From JANNOG01 sp964516515 (GTDB taxonomy: Bacteria; Actinomycetota; Actinomycetes; Actinomycetales; JBBAYJ01), in contig CAZEYA010000051.1 in the NCBI GenBank assembly GCA_964516515.1, positions 1-20,991 of the forward strand: a DNA stretch of 20,991 bases. The letters are read 5' to 3'. Under the pieces are notes generated by a model, which saw only the letters and a list, made by a program, of their open reading frames with translations, searched no databases and was not told the DNA's origin. Below, one piece after another: positions 1 through 7,545 of the stretch. Position numbers and translations under genes: made by a program. Every line of letters starts with the position of its first letter. The stretch's first letter is position 1.

Positions 1-303
1 GACGGTTCGCCGCACGTCGTCGCGGTGGGGTTCACCTACGACGCCGCCGCCCGCCTCGTCCGGGTGATCACCAGCGGGAGCAGCGTCAAGGTGCGCAACG
101 CCAGGATCGGCGGGCGGGCGGTCGTGGCCCAGGTCGACGGCCGCCGGTGGCTGTCGATGGAGGGCCTCGCCGGGGTGAGTGACGATCCCGCCGACGTCGC
201 CGAAGCCGAGGCTCGCTACGCCGTGCGCTACCGGCCGCCACGTCCCAACCCGACGAGAGTGGTCATCGAAATCGCGGTCGACCGCGTCCTCGGCAGCATC
301 TGA
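1..303 (+). CDS. PPOX-class F420-dependent enzyme, C-terminal part (5' end outside window)
   Basis: The reading frame is open from the first base (DGSPHVVAVGFTYD...) and ends at TGA 301-303, so the start lies upstream of the window and about 100 residues are visible. The pattern fits the pyridoxamine-phosphate-oxidase-like split beta-barrel family, F420-dependent branch (TIGR03618/Rv1155-like). The fragment shows a cofactor-binding segment around 'TSGSSVKVRNARIGGRA', then a 'RRWLSMEGLAGV' segment, then the typical C-terminal 'RYAVRYRPPRPNPTRVVIEI'. Such proteins are soluble and use F420, flavin or haem-type ligands, and the substrate of this one cannot be told. A second likely F420 enzyme follows 75 bases downstream on the same strand, so both may serve F420-linked redox chemistry. 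The family call is fairly firm; the cofactor is inferred from the family. Confidence 0.8.
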   Translation, partial: DGSPHVVAVGFTYDAAARLVRVITSGSSVKVRNARIGGRAVVAQVDGRRWLSMEGLAGVSDDPADVAEAEARYAVRYRPPRPNPTRVVIEIAVDRVLGSI

Positions 304-378
304 ACCCGATGCCGCTGCCGTGCGCCGAGGGAGGCAGCTCGCATCGCTGTAGTGTCTTGATCCGGAGGTCTCTGGCTG

Positions 379-1296
379 GTGAAGATCGGGTTCAACCTCG
401 GCGGTGACGTGACCGGGAAGCCGGTGACCCCACGCATGGCGGTGGAGCAGGCCGCCGCCGCCGACCTGCAGGGTTACGCCACGGCGTGGACGGTCAACCT
501 CACCAGGGCGGGTGAGGGGCTGAGCGTGCTGGCGGCAGCCGCCATGGTCACTGAACGGATCCGCCTCGGGGTCGGCGTGGTGCCGACGCACCCGAGGCAC
601 CCGAGCGCCCTCGCACAGCAGGCGATGACCGTGCAGGCGCTCAGCGGCGGCCGGGTGACGCTGGGCGTGGGGGTGTCGCACCGGCCGGTGATGACGGGCA
701 TGCTCGGCCTGGACTACGGCACACCGTTGCACCATCTGCGCGAGTACCTGTCGGTACTGGTGCCACTGGTGCGCACCGGTGCGGTGTCCTTCGAGGGCGA
801 GTCCTACCGCGTCGACCTCAGCATCGACATCAAGGGCACGTCCCCGGTGCCGGTGCTGGTGGGTGTGCTGTCGCCGGCCAGCGCCCGGGTGGCGGGAGAG
901 CTGGCCGACGGCATCATCACCTGGTTGGCGGGGCCCAGGACCATCGGCGGCCTGCTGGCGCCCGCCGTGCGGGAGGGTGGTCGCGGAGCCCAGGTGGTGG
1001 CCGGGGTCCCGGTCGTGGTGACGGATCGGGTGGCCGAGGTCACCGCCGCTGCCAACCGGGTCTTCGCCCGGTACGCCACGATGGAGAACTACCAGCGGCT
1101 CTACGACCGCGAAGGGGTGAGTGGCCCGGCGGACCTTGCCATCATCGGCCCCGAGCACGTGGTCGAGGACCGCCTTGCCGAGCTGGCCGCGGCTGGCGTG
1201 GACGAGCTATGGCCCGTCGTGTTCGAGGTGGGCGACGACCACGGCGAAGCCGAGCGCACTGCCGCCCTCCTCACCCGATCCGCCGGTGCCGCGTGA
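379..1296 (+). CDS. LLM-class F420-dependent oxidoreductase (MSMEG_4879-like)
   Basis: This 305-residue protein belongs to the luciferase-like TIM-barrel family that uses reduced F420 for hydride transfer. Visible family features are the N-terminal strand 'MKIGFNLGG', 'TERIRLGVGVVPTHPRHP' near residues 60-75, 'QALSGGRVTLGVGVSHRPV' near 87-105, and 'AGELADGIITWLAGPRT' near 173-188. The 'HPRHPSALAQQA...GVGVSHRPV' layout resembles the TIGR03564 subgroup, whose substrates are unknown. The start is GTG 379, preceded by GGAGG at 364-368 with ten bases of spacing. The gene lies between a PPOX-type F420 enzyme and a KDPG aldolase on the same strand (75 and 46 bases), so the three could be co-transcribed. 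The family is clear; the substrate is unknown. Confidence 0.85.
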   Translation: MKIGFNLGGDVTGKPVTPRMAVEQAAAADLQGYATAWTVNLTRAGEGLSVLAAAAMVTERIRLGVGVVPTHPRHPSALAQQAMTVQALSGGRVTLGVGVSHRPVMTGMLGLDYGTPLHHLREYLSVLVPLVRTGAVSFEGESYRVDLSIDIKGTSPVPVLVGVLSPASARVAGELADGIITWLAGPRTIGGLLAPAVREGGRGAQVVAGVPVVVTDRVAEVTAAANRVFARYATMENYQRLYDREGVSGPADLAIIGPEHVVEDRLAELAAAGVDELWPVVFEVGDDHGEAERTAALLTRSAGAA

Positions 1297-1342
1297 CCAC
1301 GACATCGTTGGCCCACGGCCGTACACCTGACCCGAGGTGACC

Positions 1343-2011
1343 ATGAGCCCACGACGTGGCCTGGCAACGGCAGATCCCTGGGCGGTGGTGGCAGCGCTGC
1401 GCGTGGTCCCGGTGGCTGTCATCGACGATGCCGGGCAGGCTCAGCGACTGGGTGAGACGCTGGTAGCGGCGGGGCTGCCGTGCATCGAGGTCACACTGCG
1501 CACACCGGCCGCACTGGACGCGCTGCGCGACATCAGTGGAGTCGAGGGACTCCTCGCCGGCGCCGGGACGGTGATTCGGCAGCAGCAGGTCGAGGCCGCG
1601 CTCGACGCGGGGGCCCGGTTCATCGTGTCCCCCGGGCTCAGCCTGCCCGTCCTGCGGGCCTGCGCTCAGGCCGGGGTGCCATACCTCCCCGGCGTTGCCA
1701 CGGCCACCGAGATCCAGCTGGCGCTGGACGAGGGCATCGACACGGTGAAGCTGTTCCCCGCCGAGCTCCTCGGCGGTCCCGCCATGATCTCGGCCCTGGC
1801 AGCGCCCTTTGGGGAGGTCCGCTTCGTGCCCAGCGGCGGCATCACGGCACACAACGCCGCCGGATATCTGGCGCTGCCGAACGTCCTGGCCATCGGCGGC
1901 AGTTGGATGGTCGCCCCAACGCTGCTGGCGGCGGGGGACTTCGCGGCCGTGGGCGAGCTGGCCGGAACGGTCGTATCAGCTGCAGCAAACATGCTTGGGG
2001 CGACATCCTGA
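1343..2011 (+). CDS. eda: 2-dehydro-3-deoxy-phosphogluconate (KDPG/KHG) aldolase
   Basis: This class I aldolase cleaves KDPG to pyruvate and glyceraldehyde 3-phosphate, the last step of the Entner-Doudoroff and several sugar-acid routes. The key residues are present: Glu49 and Arg53 in 'IEVTLRTP', the Schiff-base Lys136 in 'DTVKLFPAE', and the phosphate-binding 'PSGGIT' and 'IGGSWM' loops. The 222-residue length is normal. ATG 1343 is preferred over GTG 1337 because GAGG at 1334-1337 is properly spaced for the ATG and overlaps the GTG. No 6-phosphogluconate dehydratase, kinase or sugar transporter lies nearby, so the pathway it serves is uncertain; other members of the fold act on KDPGal or 4-hydroxy-2-oxoglutarate. 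A small, apparently frameshifted gene follows directly. Confidence 0.88.
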   Translation: MSPRRGLATADPWAVVAALRVVPVAVIDDAGQAQRLGETLVAAGLPCIEVTLRTPAALDALRDISGVEGLLAGAGTVIRQQQVEAALDAGARFIVSPGLSLPVLRACAQAGVPYLPGVATATEIQLALDEGIDTVKLFPAELLGGPAMISALAAPFGEVRFVPSGGITAHNAAGYLALPNVLAIGGSWMVAPTLLAAGDFAAVGELAGTVVSAAANMLGATS

Positions 2012-2013
2012 TC

Positions 2014-2296
2014 GTGCGCACGCTCAGCCCGTCGCCCATGTGCCTGGACGAGTATCAGCACGCGCCTGTGCTGCTGGACGCGATCAAGGCGGAGTTGAAC
2101 GTCGATGGGCGCAAGCGACCACCAGAACGTCAGCGTCGAGAGCCTGTCGCAGGAATCACCGACCGCCCTGACCGAACGGGGCCATCTCGGCCCGGCCTTC
2201 CTCGCAGGCGTTCTGATCAATATGGGGAGCGCCTCCTACCATCAGGAGGACCGGCTGCACGTCATGGCCGCCGACCGACTGTGGACGGCGAACTGA
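2014..2296 (+). pseudogene. Small unknown gene, apparently split by a +1 frameshift near 2107
   Basis: I do not recognise this protein. From GTG 2014, frame 1 gives 'RTLSPSPMCLDEYQHAP' and onward, with 28 of 31 codons ending in G or C. After about 2105 that frame loses this bias and reads Arg/Pro-rich noise. From 2105 frame 2 takes over (MGASDHQNVSVESL... to RLHVMAADRLWTAN, TGA 2294-2296), with 53 of 63 codons ending in G or C. Frame 2 is closed by TGA 2096-2098, so the switch must fall just after it. Removing one base of the GGG at 2107-2109 would join both parts into a protein of about 93 residues. Alternatively the 63-residue ORF from ATG 2105 is a separate gene; GGAG at 2091-2094 is a plausible ribosome binding site for it. 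The first start lies two bases after eda. Confidence 0.45.
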
Positions 2297-2325
2297 GCAG
2301 CGGCACGCTGCCGCAAACTGCTCAG
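2293..2325. terminator. Two-way terminator-like hairpin between convergent genes
   Basis: CTGAGCAG (2293-2300) pairs perfectly with CTGCTCAG (2318-2325). Inside it, CGGCA (2301-2305) pairs with TGCCG (2309-2313) around a CGC loop. The TGA of the plus-strand small gene (2294-2296) and the TGA of the minus-strand DivIVA-like gene (2322-2324) both lie within the outer stem. There is no T-tract, which is common in high-GC actinobacteria. Its position suggests termination of both transcripts; this is not proven. Confidence 0.55.
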
Positions 2326-2885
2326 GCGTTGACGTGCACCCGGCGTCGCATCACGTCGACCACCTGGTCGAGGAAGGCGTCGACCGCGGCCTCGCGGTAC
2401 CCGGCGCTGCCGTGCGCACCACGGAAGACGGCACGGCGGACGTCGTCGATGTCCAACTGGGCGCCGTTGATGAGGTGTCGATAGATGACGCGGCAGAGCC
2501 GGTCGACGTCGCCGCGGCGATAGCCCAGGCGGACGCCACCCTCCTGCGGGAACCGGGAGCCGTCGCCGCGTTCAAGCTGGGCGAGCACGGCCTCCTCGGC
2601 CTGCTGCGGGTCGGCCGGGTCGTAGCGGACCTCCCGCCCGGCGAAAGCGTCCTCGATCCGGTCCAGCGCGGCATCGACGTCCGCCACGGCGTACCCGTCA
2701 CGGCGCAGATCGAAGCCGACGGTGCGGATGTGCCACGACGTGACCGATCCGGGTGGGCCGCCGGCATCCCATACCTGCTTGGCGCGGTCGAAGAACTCCT
2801 CGACCTGTGCGCGGTCGTAGCCACGCTCCCAACCCGCCGTCCGCGGGAACATCTCATCCGGTCGCTGTGCCGCCATGGGCGTCAT
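2322..2885 (-). CDS. DivIVA-like protein with four DivI1A-type repeats
   Basis: This 187-residue protein carries short repeats of the actinobacterial DivI1A/DivIVA type (TIGR03544-like), each built around 'GY-x(4)-V-(D/E)-x(3)-(D/R)'. They are seen at residues 22-36 (GYDRAQVEEFFDRAK), 64-81 (GYAVADVDAALDRIEDAF), 121-138 (GYRRGDVDRLCRVIYRHL) and 162-179 (GYREAAVDAFLDQVVDVM). No long coiled coil follows, unlike polar-growth DivIVA/Wag31. The start at 2885 is preferred because its ATG overlaps the rlmN stop as ATGA (2885-2882), a translational-coupling arrangement, and AGGCAGG lies just upstream. A longer frame from 2915 exists but would overlap rlmN by more than 30 bases. The role is unknown; membrane-curvature or division-site binding is only a guess from the family. 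Confidence 0.75.
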   Translation of the reverse strand: MTPMAAQRPDEMFPRTAGWERGYDRAQVEEFFDRAKQVWDAGGPPGSVTSWHIRTVGFDLRRDGYAVADVDAALDRIEDAFAGREVRYDPADPQQAEEAVLAQLERGDGSRFPQEGGVRLGYRRGDVDRLCRVIYRHLINGAQLDIDDVRRAVFRGAHGSAGYREAAVDAFLDQVVDVMRRRVHVNA

Positions 2886-3973
2886 CCTGCCTCGCTCGCT
2901 GCCAACTGTCCGCATGCACCGTCGATCTCACGGCCGCGGGTGTCGCGGACCGTAGTGGTAATCCCGGCGCTTCGAAGAATAGTGACAAACCGCTCCGCAA
3001 CGCGAGGCTCCGATGCCGTCCACTTCGACCCCGGCGTCGGGTTCAGCGGAATCGGGTTGACGTGCACCCACCCCTTGCCGCGCCGGTTGAGTTCACGGGC
3101 CAGCAGCTCGGCGCGCCATGCCTGGTCGTTGATGTCGCGGATCAGGGCGTACTCGATGCTCATCCGGCGCCCGGTCCGCTCGACGTAGGCCCGGGCCGCG
3201 TCCAGCACGGCGGCGACCGGGAACCGGGTGTTGACCGGGACCAGCTCGTCGCGCAACTCGTCGTCGGGCGCGTGCAGCGACAGCGCAAGGGTGACCGCGA
3301 GGTCCTCGGCCGCCAGCTTCTCGATCGCGGGAACGAGACCGACGGTGGACACCGTGATTGACCGCGCCGAGACGCCGAGACCCGCGGGCGGCGGGTCGTT
3401 GAGCCGCCGCAGCGCGGCGCTGACAGCGCTGTAGTTGGCCAGCGGCTCGCCCATGCCCATGAAGACGACGTTGCTGATCCGCTCCCCTGCCCGTGCCGAT
3501 GCCCGTACGGCCTGGTCGACGATCTCCGCGGTCGACAGGTTGCGGGTCAGGCCCTGCTGGCCGGTGGCACAGAACGGGCAGGCCATCCCGCAGCCGGCCT
3601 GGCTGGACAGGCACAGGGTGAGCCGGTCGGGGTAGCGCATCAGCACGCTCTCGACCAGCGCGCCGTCGAAGAGCCGCCACAAGGTCTTGATGGTGTCCCC
3701 GCCGTCGGCCTCGAACTCGCGGACCGGAGTCAGCAACGTCGGCATGGTGGCCGCCACCAGGGCCTCGCGGTCGCTGCCAGGCAGGTCCGTCATCCGCCCC
3801 GCGTCACCGGTGAATCGGGCGAAGTAGTGGTGCGACAACTGCCGTGCCCGGTAGCCCGGCCAGCCGGCCTCGGTCACGCTCGCCTCGCGCTCGGCGACGG
3901 TGAAGTCCGCCAGGTGCCGCGGCGGCTTGCCGGTCCGACGGGGCGTCAGGACCAGTGGCGCGGGGGTGCTCAC
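2882..3973 (-). CDS. rlmN: Dual-specificity 23S rRNA/tRNA adenine-C2 methyltransferase RlmN
   Basis: This radical-SAM enzyme methylates C2 of A2503 in 23S rRNA and A37 in some tRNAs. The 363-residue protein has the [4Fe-4S] CxxxCxxC motif at Cys128, Cys132 and Cys135 ('GCGMACPFCATG'), the 'FMGMGEPLANY' SAM-binding segment, 'SLHAPDDELRDELVPVN', and the second catalytic cysteine, Cys354, in 'DGACGQLA' near the C-terminus. The start is GTG 3973 (VSTPAPLVLTPRR). The frame is open further up, but that extension is antisense to the phosphoketolase start and looks non-coding. The ribosome binding site is weak (TGGAAC). The gene is divergent from the phosphoketolase across 88 bases and coupled by ATGA to the downstream DivI1A-repeat gene. 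In many actinomycetes rlmN lies close to cdsA; here the phosphoketolase sits between them. Confidence 0.95.
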   Translation of the reverse strand: MSTPAPLVLTPRRTGKPPRHLADFTVAEREASVTEAGWPGYRARQLSHHYFARFTGDAGRMTDLPGSDREALVAATMPTLLTPVREFEADGGDTIKTLWRLFDGALVESVLMRYPDRLTLCLSSQAGCGMACPFCATGQQGLTRNLSTAEIVDQAVRASARAGERISNVVFMGMGEPLANYSAVSAALRRLNDPPPAGLGVSARSITVSTVGLVPAIEKLAAEDLAVTLALSLHAPDDELRDELVPVNTRFPVAAVLDAARAYVERTGRRMSIEYALIRDINDQAWRAELLARELNRRGKGWVHVNPIPLNPTPGSKWTASEPRVAERFVTILRSAGITTTVRDTRGREIDGACGQLAASEAG

Positions 3974-4061
3974 CGTTCCATTGTCGCAACTGTGGGAACC
4001 CGATCGTGACGGCGACGGCTGTGGGCTCGCCTTTTCGGGACCGACGAGGTTGGCTGGAGCC

Positions 4062-6473
4062 ATGACGAGCGTGTTGGACCCGACCGACGGATCACCGAGA
4101 GCCGCCACCACAGCGGAGCCGTACCTACCCCCCGACGACCTCGCCGCGCTCGACGCGTGGTTCCGCGCCGCCAACTACCTCTCCGTCGGCCAGATCTACC
4201 TGATGGACAACCCGTTGCTGACGCGCCCTCTGGAGGTCAGCGACCTCAAGCCGAGACTGCTCGGGCACTGGGGGACGACACCGGGCCTGAACTTCATCCA
4301 CGCCCACCTCAACCGCACCATCACGCAGCGCGATCTGGAGATGATGTACATCATCGGACCCGGTCACGGCGGCCCCGGGCTGGTCGCCGCGGCGTGGCTG
4401 GACGGCACCTACAGCGAGGTCTATCCCGACATCACGCGCGATGCGGCCGGCATGGATCGGCTCTTCACGCAGTTCTCGTTCCCCGGCGGTGTCCCCAGCC
4501 ATGTGGCGCCGGAGACACCCGGTTCGATCCACGAGGGGGGCGAGCTCGGCTATTCGCTCTCGCACGCGTTCGGCGCAGCGTTCGACAACCCGGGCCTGAC
4601 TGTGGCCTGCATCGTGGGTGACGGGGAGGCGGAGACCGGGCCGCTGGCGGCGGCATGGCACTCGAACAAGTTCCTCAATCCCGCGGCGGACGGCGCGGTG
4701 CTGCCGATCCTGCACCTCAACGGCTACAAGATCGCAAATCCGACGATCCTGGCGCGCATCCCGGCCGAGGAGCTCGACTCCCTCATGATCGGCTACGGCT
4801 GGGCCCCGGTCACGGTGGCCGGCGACGACCCGGAGCAGATGCACCACCTGTTCGCGCAGGCTCTGGACGCCTGCCTCGACGCGATCGCCGCCATCCAGCA
4901 GCGGGCGCGCGAAGGCGGGGACCTCACCCGGCCGCGGTGGCCGATGATCATCCTGCGAAGCCCTAAGGGGTGGACGGGCCCGAAGGAGATCGACGGTAAG
5001 CCGGTGGAGGGCAACTGGCGCTCGCACCAGGTGCCGTTCTCCGACACCCGGACCAACCCGGAGCACCGCGCGATCCTCGAGAACTGGATGCGGTCCTATC
5101 GCCCCGAGGATCTCTTCGATACCGCTGGCGTGCCGATCCCGCTGATCACCGCCCTGTCGCCGGCCGGCGACCGCCGGATGAGCGCATCGCCCCACGCCAA
5201 CGGTGGGCTGCTGCTGCGCAGCCTGCGGCTGCCTGCCTTCGAGGACTACGGCATCGACGTCGCCCACCCCGGGACCATCACGGACGAGGCGACGGCAACG
5301 CTCGGGAAGTTCCTCCGCGACGTCATGCTCCGCAACGCCGAGGCGCAGAACTTCCGGGTGTTCGCCCCGGACGAGAACAACTCCAACCGCCTGCAGGCCG
5401 TGCTGGACGTGACCGACCGGACCTGGGAAGCGGAGATCATCCCTTCGGACACGAGCCTCGCGGTCAACGGCCGCGTCATGGAGATCCTCTCCGAGCACAC
5501 CTGCCAGGGCTGGCTGGAGGGGTACCTGCTGACCGGGCGACACGGGTTCTTCTCCTGCTACGAGGCGTTCATCCACGTTGTGGACTCGATGGTCAATCAG
5601 CACGCCAAGTGGTTGAAGGTCACCCGCGACCTGGAGTGGCGACGCCCCATCGCCAGCCTCAACTACCTGCTGACCTCGCACGTCTGGCGCCAGGACCACA
5701 ACGGCTTCAGCCATCAGGACCCGGGCTTCATCGACCATGTCGTCAACAAGAAGGCCGACGTCATCCGGGTGTACCTGCCACCGGACAGCAACACGCTGCT
5801 CTCCGTCGCCGATCACGCGCTGCGTAGCCGCGACTACATCAACGTCATCGTCGCAGGCAAGCAGCCTGCACTGCAGTACTTGTCGATGGACGCCGCGGTC
5901 ATCCACTGCACCAAGGGCATCGGCATCTGGGACTGGGCCAGCACCGATGCGGGCGCCGAACCGGACGTCGTCATGGGGTGCGCGGGTGACGTGCCGACGA
6001 TGGAGACCCTGGCGGCGGTCGACGTCCTGCTCGGATTCTTCCCTGAACTCAAGATCCGCGTGGTGAACGTGGTCGACCTGATGCGGCTGATGAGCGAGAC
6101 CGAGCACCCTCACGGCTTGGCCGACCGGGAGTTCGACAGCCTGTTCACCCGTGACAAGCCGATCGTGTTCGCCTATCACGGCTACCCGTGGCTCATCCAC
6201 CGGCTGACCTACAAGCGGTTCAACCATGACAACCTGCACGTCCGGGGGTACAAGGAGGAGGGCACCACGACGACGCCGTTCGACATGTGCGTGCTCAACC
6301 AGATCGACCGGTTCCACCTGGCGATGGACGTCATCGACCGGCTGCCGCAACTCGGGGACCGCGCGGCCTACGCCCGGCAGGCGCTGCAGGATCAGCTGAT
6401 CACCCACCGCCGCTATGTACGTACGCACGGTCAGGACCTACCGGAGATCGCCGACTGGACCTGGCGCCGCTAG
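4062..6473 (+). CDS. xfp: Phosphoketolase (xylulose-5-phosphate/fructose-6-phosphate)
   Basis: This thiamine-diphosphate enzyme cleaves xylulose 5-phosphate (and often fructose 6-phosphate) with phosphate to acetyl phosphate plus glyceraldehyde 3-phosphate (or erythrose 4-phosphate). The 803-residue protein has the normal length. Conserved blocks are 'GPGHGGPGL' (99-107), 'GGELGYSLSHAFGAAFDNP' (159-177), the ThDP/Mg motif 'GDGEAETG' (186-193), 'HLNGYKIANPT' (218-228), 'SEHTCQGWLEGYLLTGRHG' and 'RQDHNGFSHQDPGF'. ATG 4062 is chosen because translation upstream of it has no family similarity and is antisense to rlmN; GGAG 4056-4059 is close and GAGG 4046-4049 is an alternative site. No acetate kinase or phosphotransacetylase lies beside it, so the fate of the acetyl phosphate is not shown here. 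It stands alone, divergent from rlmN and convergent with cdsA. Confidence 0.95.
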   Translation: MTSVLDPTDGSPRAATTAEPYLPPDDLAALDAWFRAANYLSVGQIYLMDNPLLTRPLEVSDLKPRLLGHWGTTPGLNFIHAHLNRTITQRDLEMMYIIGPGHGGPGLVAAAWLDGTYSEVYPDITRDAAGMDRLFTQFSFPGGVPSHVAPETPGSIHEGGELGYSLSHAFGAAFDNPGLTVACIVGDGEAETGPLAAAWHSNKFLNPAADGAVLPILHLNGYKIANPTILARIPAEELDSLMIGYGWAPVTVAGDDPEQMHHLFAQALDACLDAIAAIQQRAREGGDLTRPRWPMIILRSPKGWTGPKEIDGKPVEGNWRSHQVPFSDTRTNPEHRAILENWMRSYRPEDLFDTAGVPIPLITALSPAGDRRMSASPHANGGLLLRSLRLPAFEDYGIDVAHPGTITDEATATLGKFLRDVMLRNAEAQNFRVFAPDENNSNRLQAVLDVTDRTWEAEIIPSDTSLAVNGRVMEILSEHTCQGWLEGYLLTGRHGFFSCYEAFIHVVDSMVNQHAKWLKVTRDLEWRRPIASLNYLLTSHVWRQDHNGFSHQDPGFIDHVVNKKADVIRVYLPPDSNTLLSVADHALRSRDYINVIVAGKQPALQYLSMDAAVIHCTKGIGIWDWASTDAGAEPDVVMGCAGDVPTMETLAAVDVLLGFFPELKIRVVNVVDLMRLMSETEHPHGLADREFDSLFTRDKPIVFAYHGYPWLIHRLTYKRFNHDNLHVRGYKEEGTTTTPFDMCVLNQIDRFHLAMDVIDRLPQLGDRAAYARQALQDQLITHRRYVRTHGQDLPEIADWTWRR

Positions 6474-6491
6474 GCAGCTGCCGAGCAGTGA

Positions 6492-6536
6492 CGGTCGCCT
6501 ACGGCGCGAGGACGAGCAACAGCACGTAGGCGACCG
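6492..6536. terminator. Terminator-like inverted repeat between xfp and cdsA
   Basis: CGGTCGCCTAC at 6492-6502 is perfectly complementary to GTAGGCGACCG at 6526-6536, an 11-base-pair stem with a 23-base loop. The left arm contains the cdsA stop codon (6499-6501) and begins 18 bases after the phosphoketolase stop. The right arm is inside the last codons of cdsA. It could end transcription of both convergent genes. There is no T-tract. Confidence 0.5.
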
Positions 6537-7542
6537 GCGCGGCCGGCAGAAGTGAATCCAGGCGGTCCATGACTCCGCCATGACCTGGCAGCAGGCTGCC
6601 CATGTCCTTCATCCCGAGGTCACGTTTCAGCAGCGACTCGCTGAGGTCGCCGACCGTGGCCGCAGCCGTGGCGGCGACACCGAGGAGCACCCCTACCCAC
6701 CACGGCGATCCCATCAACAGGGCCACCGATACGCCGCCGGCAACCGCCGCCAGCAGGGCGGATCCGGCCACGCCCTCCCACGACTTGTGCGGGCTGATCC
6801 CCGGGGCCAGCGGATGCCGGCCCCAGAACGAGCCGAACAGGTACCCCCCGACGTCGCTGGCGATCGTGACGATGAGGAAGGTCATGACGCGTTGCACGCC
6901 GTCGGGTGCGGCGAGCATGAGGACGGCGAAGCCCGCCAGGTAGGGAACGTAGGCGGCGGTGAAGATGCCGGCCGTCACGTCTCGGACGGCGTCGCCGCCC
7001 TCGAAGACCCGCCACCACAGGATGGCCGTGCTGGTCAGCGCGAAACTGACGAACAATGCGTCGGCACCGGATGCGTAGGCCGAGGCGAGCATGCCCACTC
7101 CCCCGATGACCGTGGGGACCAGCGGAATGCGGATCCGGCGCGCCCGAAAGGCGTTCGCGATCTCCCAGATCGCCACGATCACCGCGATCGCGGTGAGGAC
7201 GACGAATCCCTCGCGTCGCAAGAACAGCGACAGCACCACGGCCAGTCCCAGTGCCAGGCCGACACCGATGGCTACCGGCAGGTTCCGTCGGGCCGGATCA
7301 CGCCGCCGGGGCCGGGCCATCGCGGCGCCGTCTCGGGTATCAGGCCCGGCGCCGGCCTGGGCATCGCCGGCCGCCGCCGCCACATCACCCCCCGCCGGCG
7401 CCCGGTCCCCGGTCTCGACCCGCCGCTCGCCGCGCGTGACTGCCCCAGCGCGCCGCCCCCGTCGGGGGGCGGCACCGTCCGCGGGCGCGCCCGGTACGGT
7501 ATCGGCGGCTCGCGAGGACGCGGCGGCAGGGAAGGGGTCCAC
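6499..7542 (-). CDS. cdsA: Phosphatidate cytidylyltransferase (CDP-diacylglycerol synthase)
   Basis: This integral membrane enzyme makes CDP-diacylglycerol from CTP and phosphatidate, the branch point to phosphatidylinositol, phosphatidylglycerol and cardiolipin. The C-terminal family signature is complete: 'SESLLKRDLGMKDMG' followed by 'LLPGHGGVMDRLDS'. Several hydrophobic segments begin at about residue 89 ('LPVAIGVGLALGLAVVLSLF'). The first ~85 residues form an Ala/Gly/Arg-rich, probably disordered cytoplasmic region, a common actinobacterial feature. GTG 7542 lies three bases after the frr stop with GAGG eight bases upstream, so the long form is likely; an inner ATG at 7320 (MARPRRRDPARR) is the alternative start. 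It is the last gene of the rpsB-tsf-pyrH-frr-cdsA series. Confidence 0.93.
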   Translation of the reverse strand: MDPFPAAASSRAADTVPGAPADGAAPRRGRRAGAVTRGERRVETGDRAPAGGDVAAAAGDAQAGAGPDTRDGAAMARPRRRDPARRNLPVAIGVGLALGLAVVLSLFLRREGFVVLTAIAVIVAIWEIANAFRARRIRIPLVPTVIGGVGMLASAYASGADALFVSFALTSTAILWWRVFEGGDAVRDVTAGIFTAAYVPYLAGFAVLMLAAPDGVQRVMTFLIVTIASDVGGYLFGSFWGRHPLAPGISPHKSWEGVAGSALLAAVAGGVSVALLMGSPWWVGVLLGVAATAAATVGDLSESLLKRDLGMKDMGSLLPGHGGVMDRLDSLLPAAPVAYVLLLVLAP

Positions 7543-7545
7543 GGC

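Noticed and set aside
3974..4174. N-terminal extension of rlmN
   Set aside because: The open frame continues upstream of GTG 3973, but it runs across the phosphoketolase start and has no family similarity.
4125..6428. 767-residue open frame on the minus strand
   Set aside because: It is exactly antisense to the phosphoketolase, has Arg/Val/His-rich unnatural composition and no recognisable domain. Long antisense frames are expected at this GC content.
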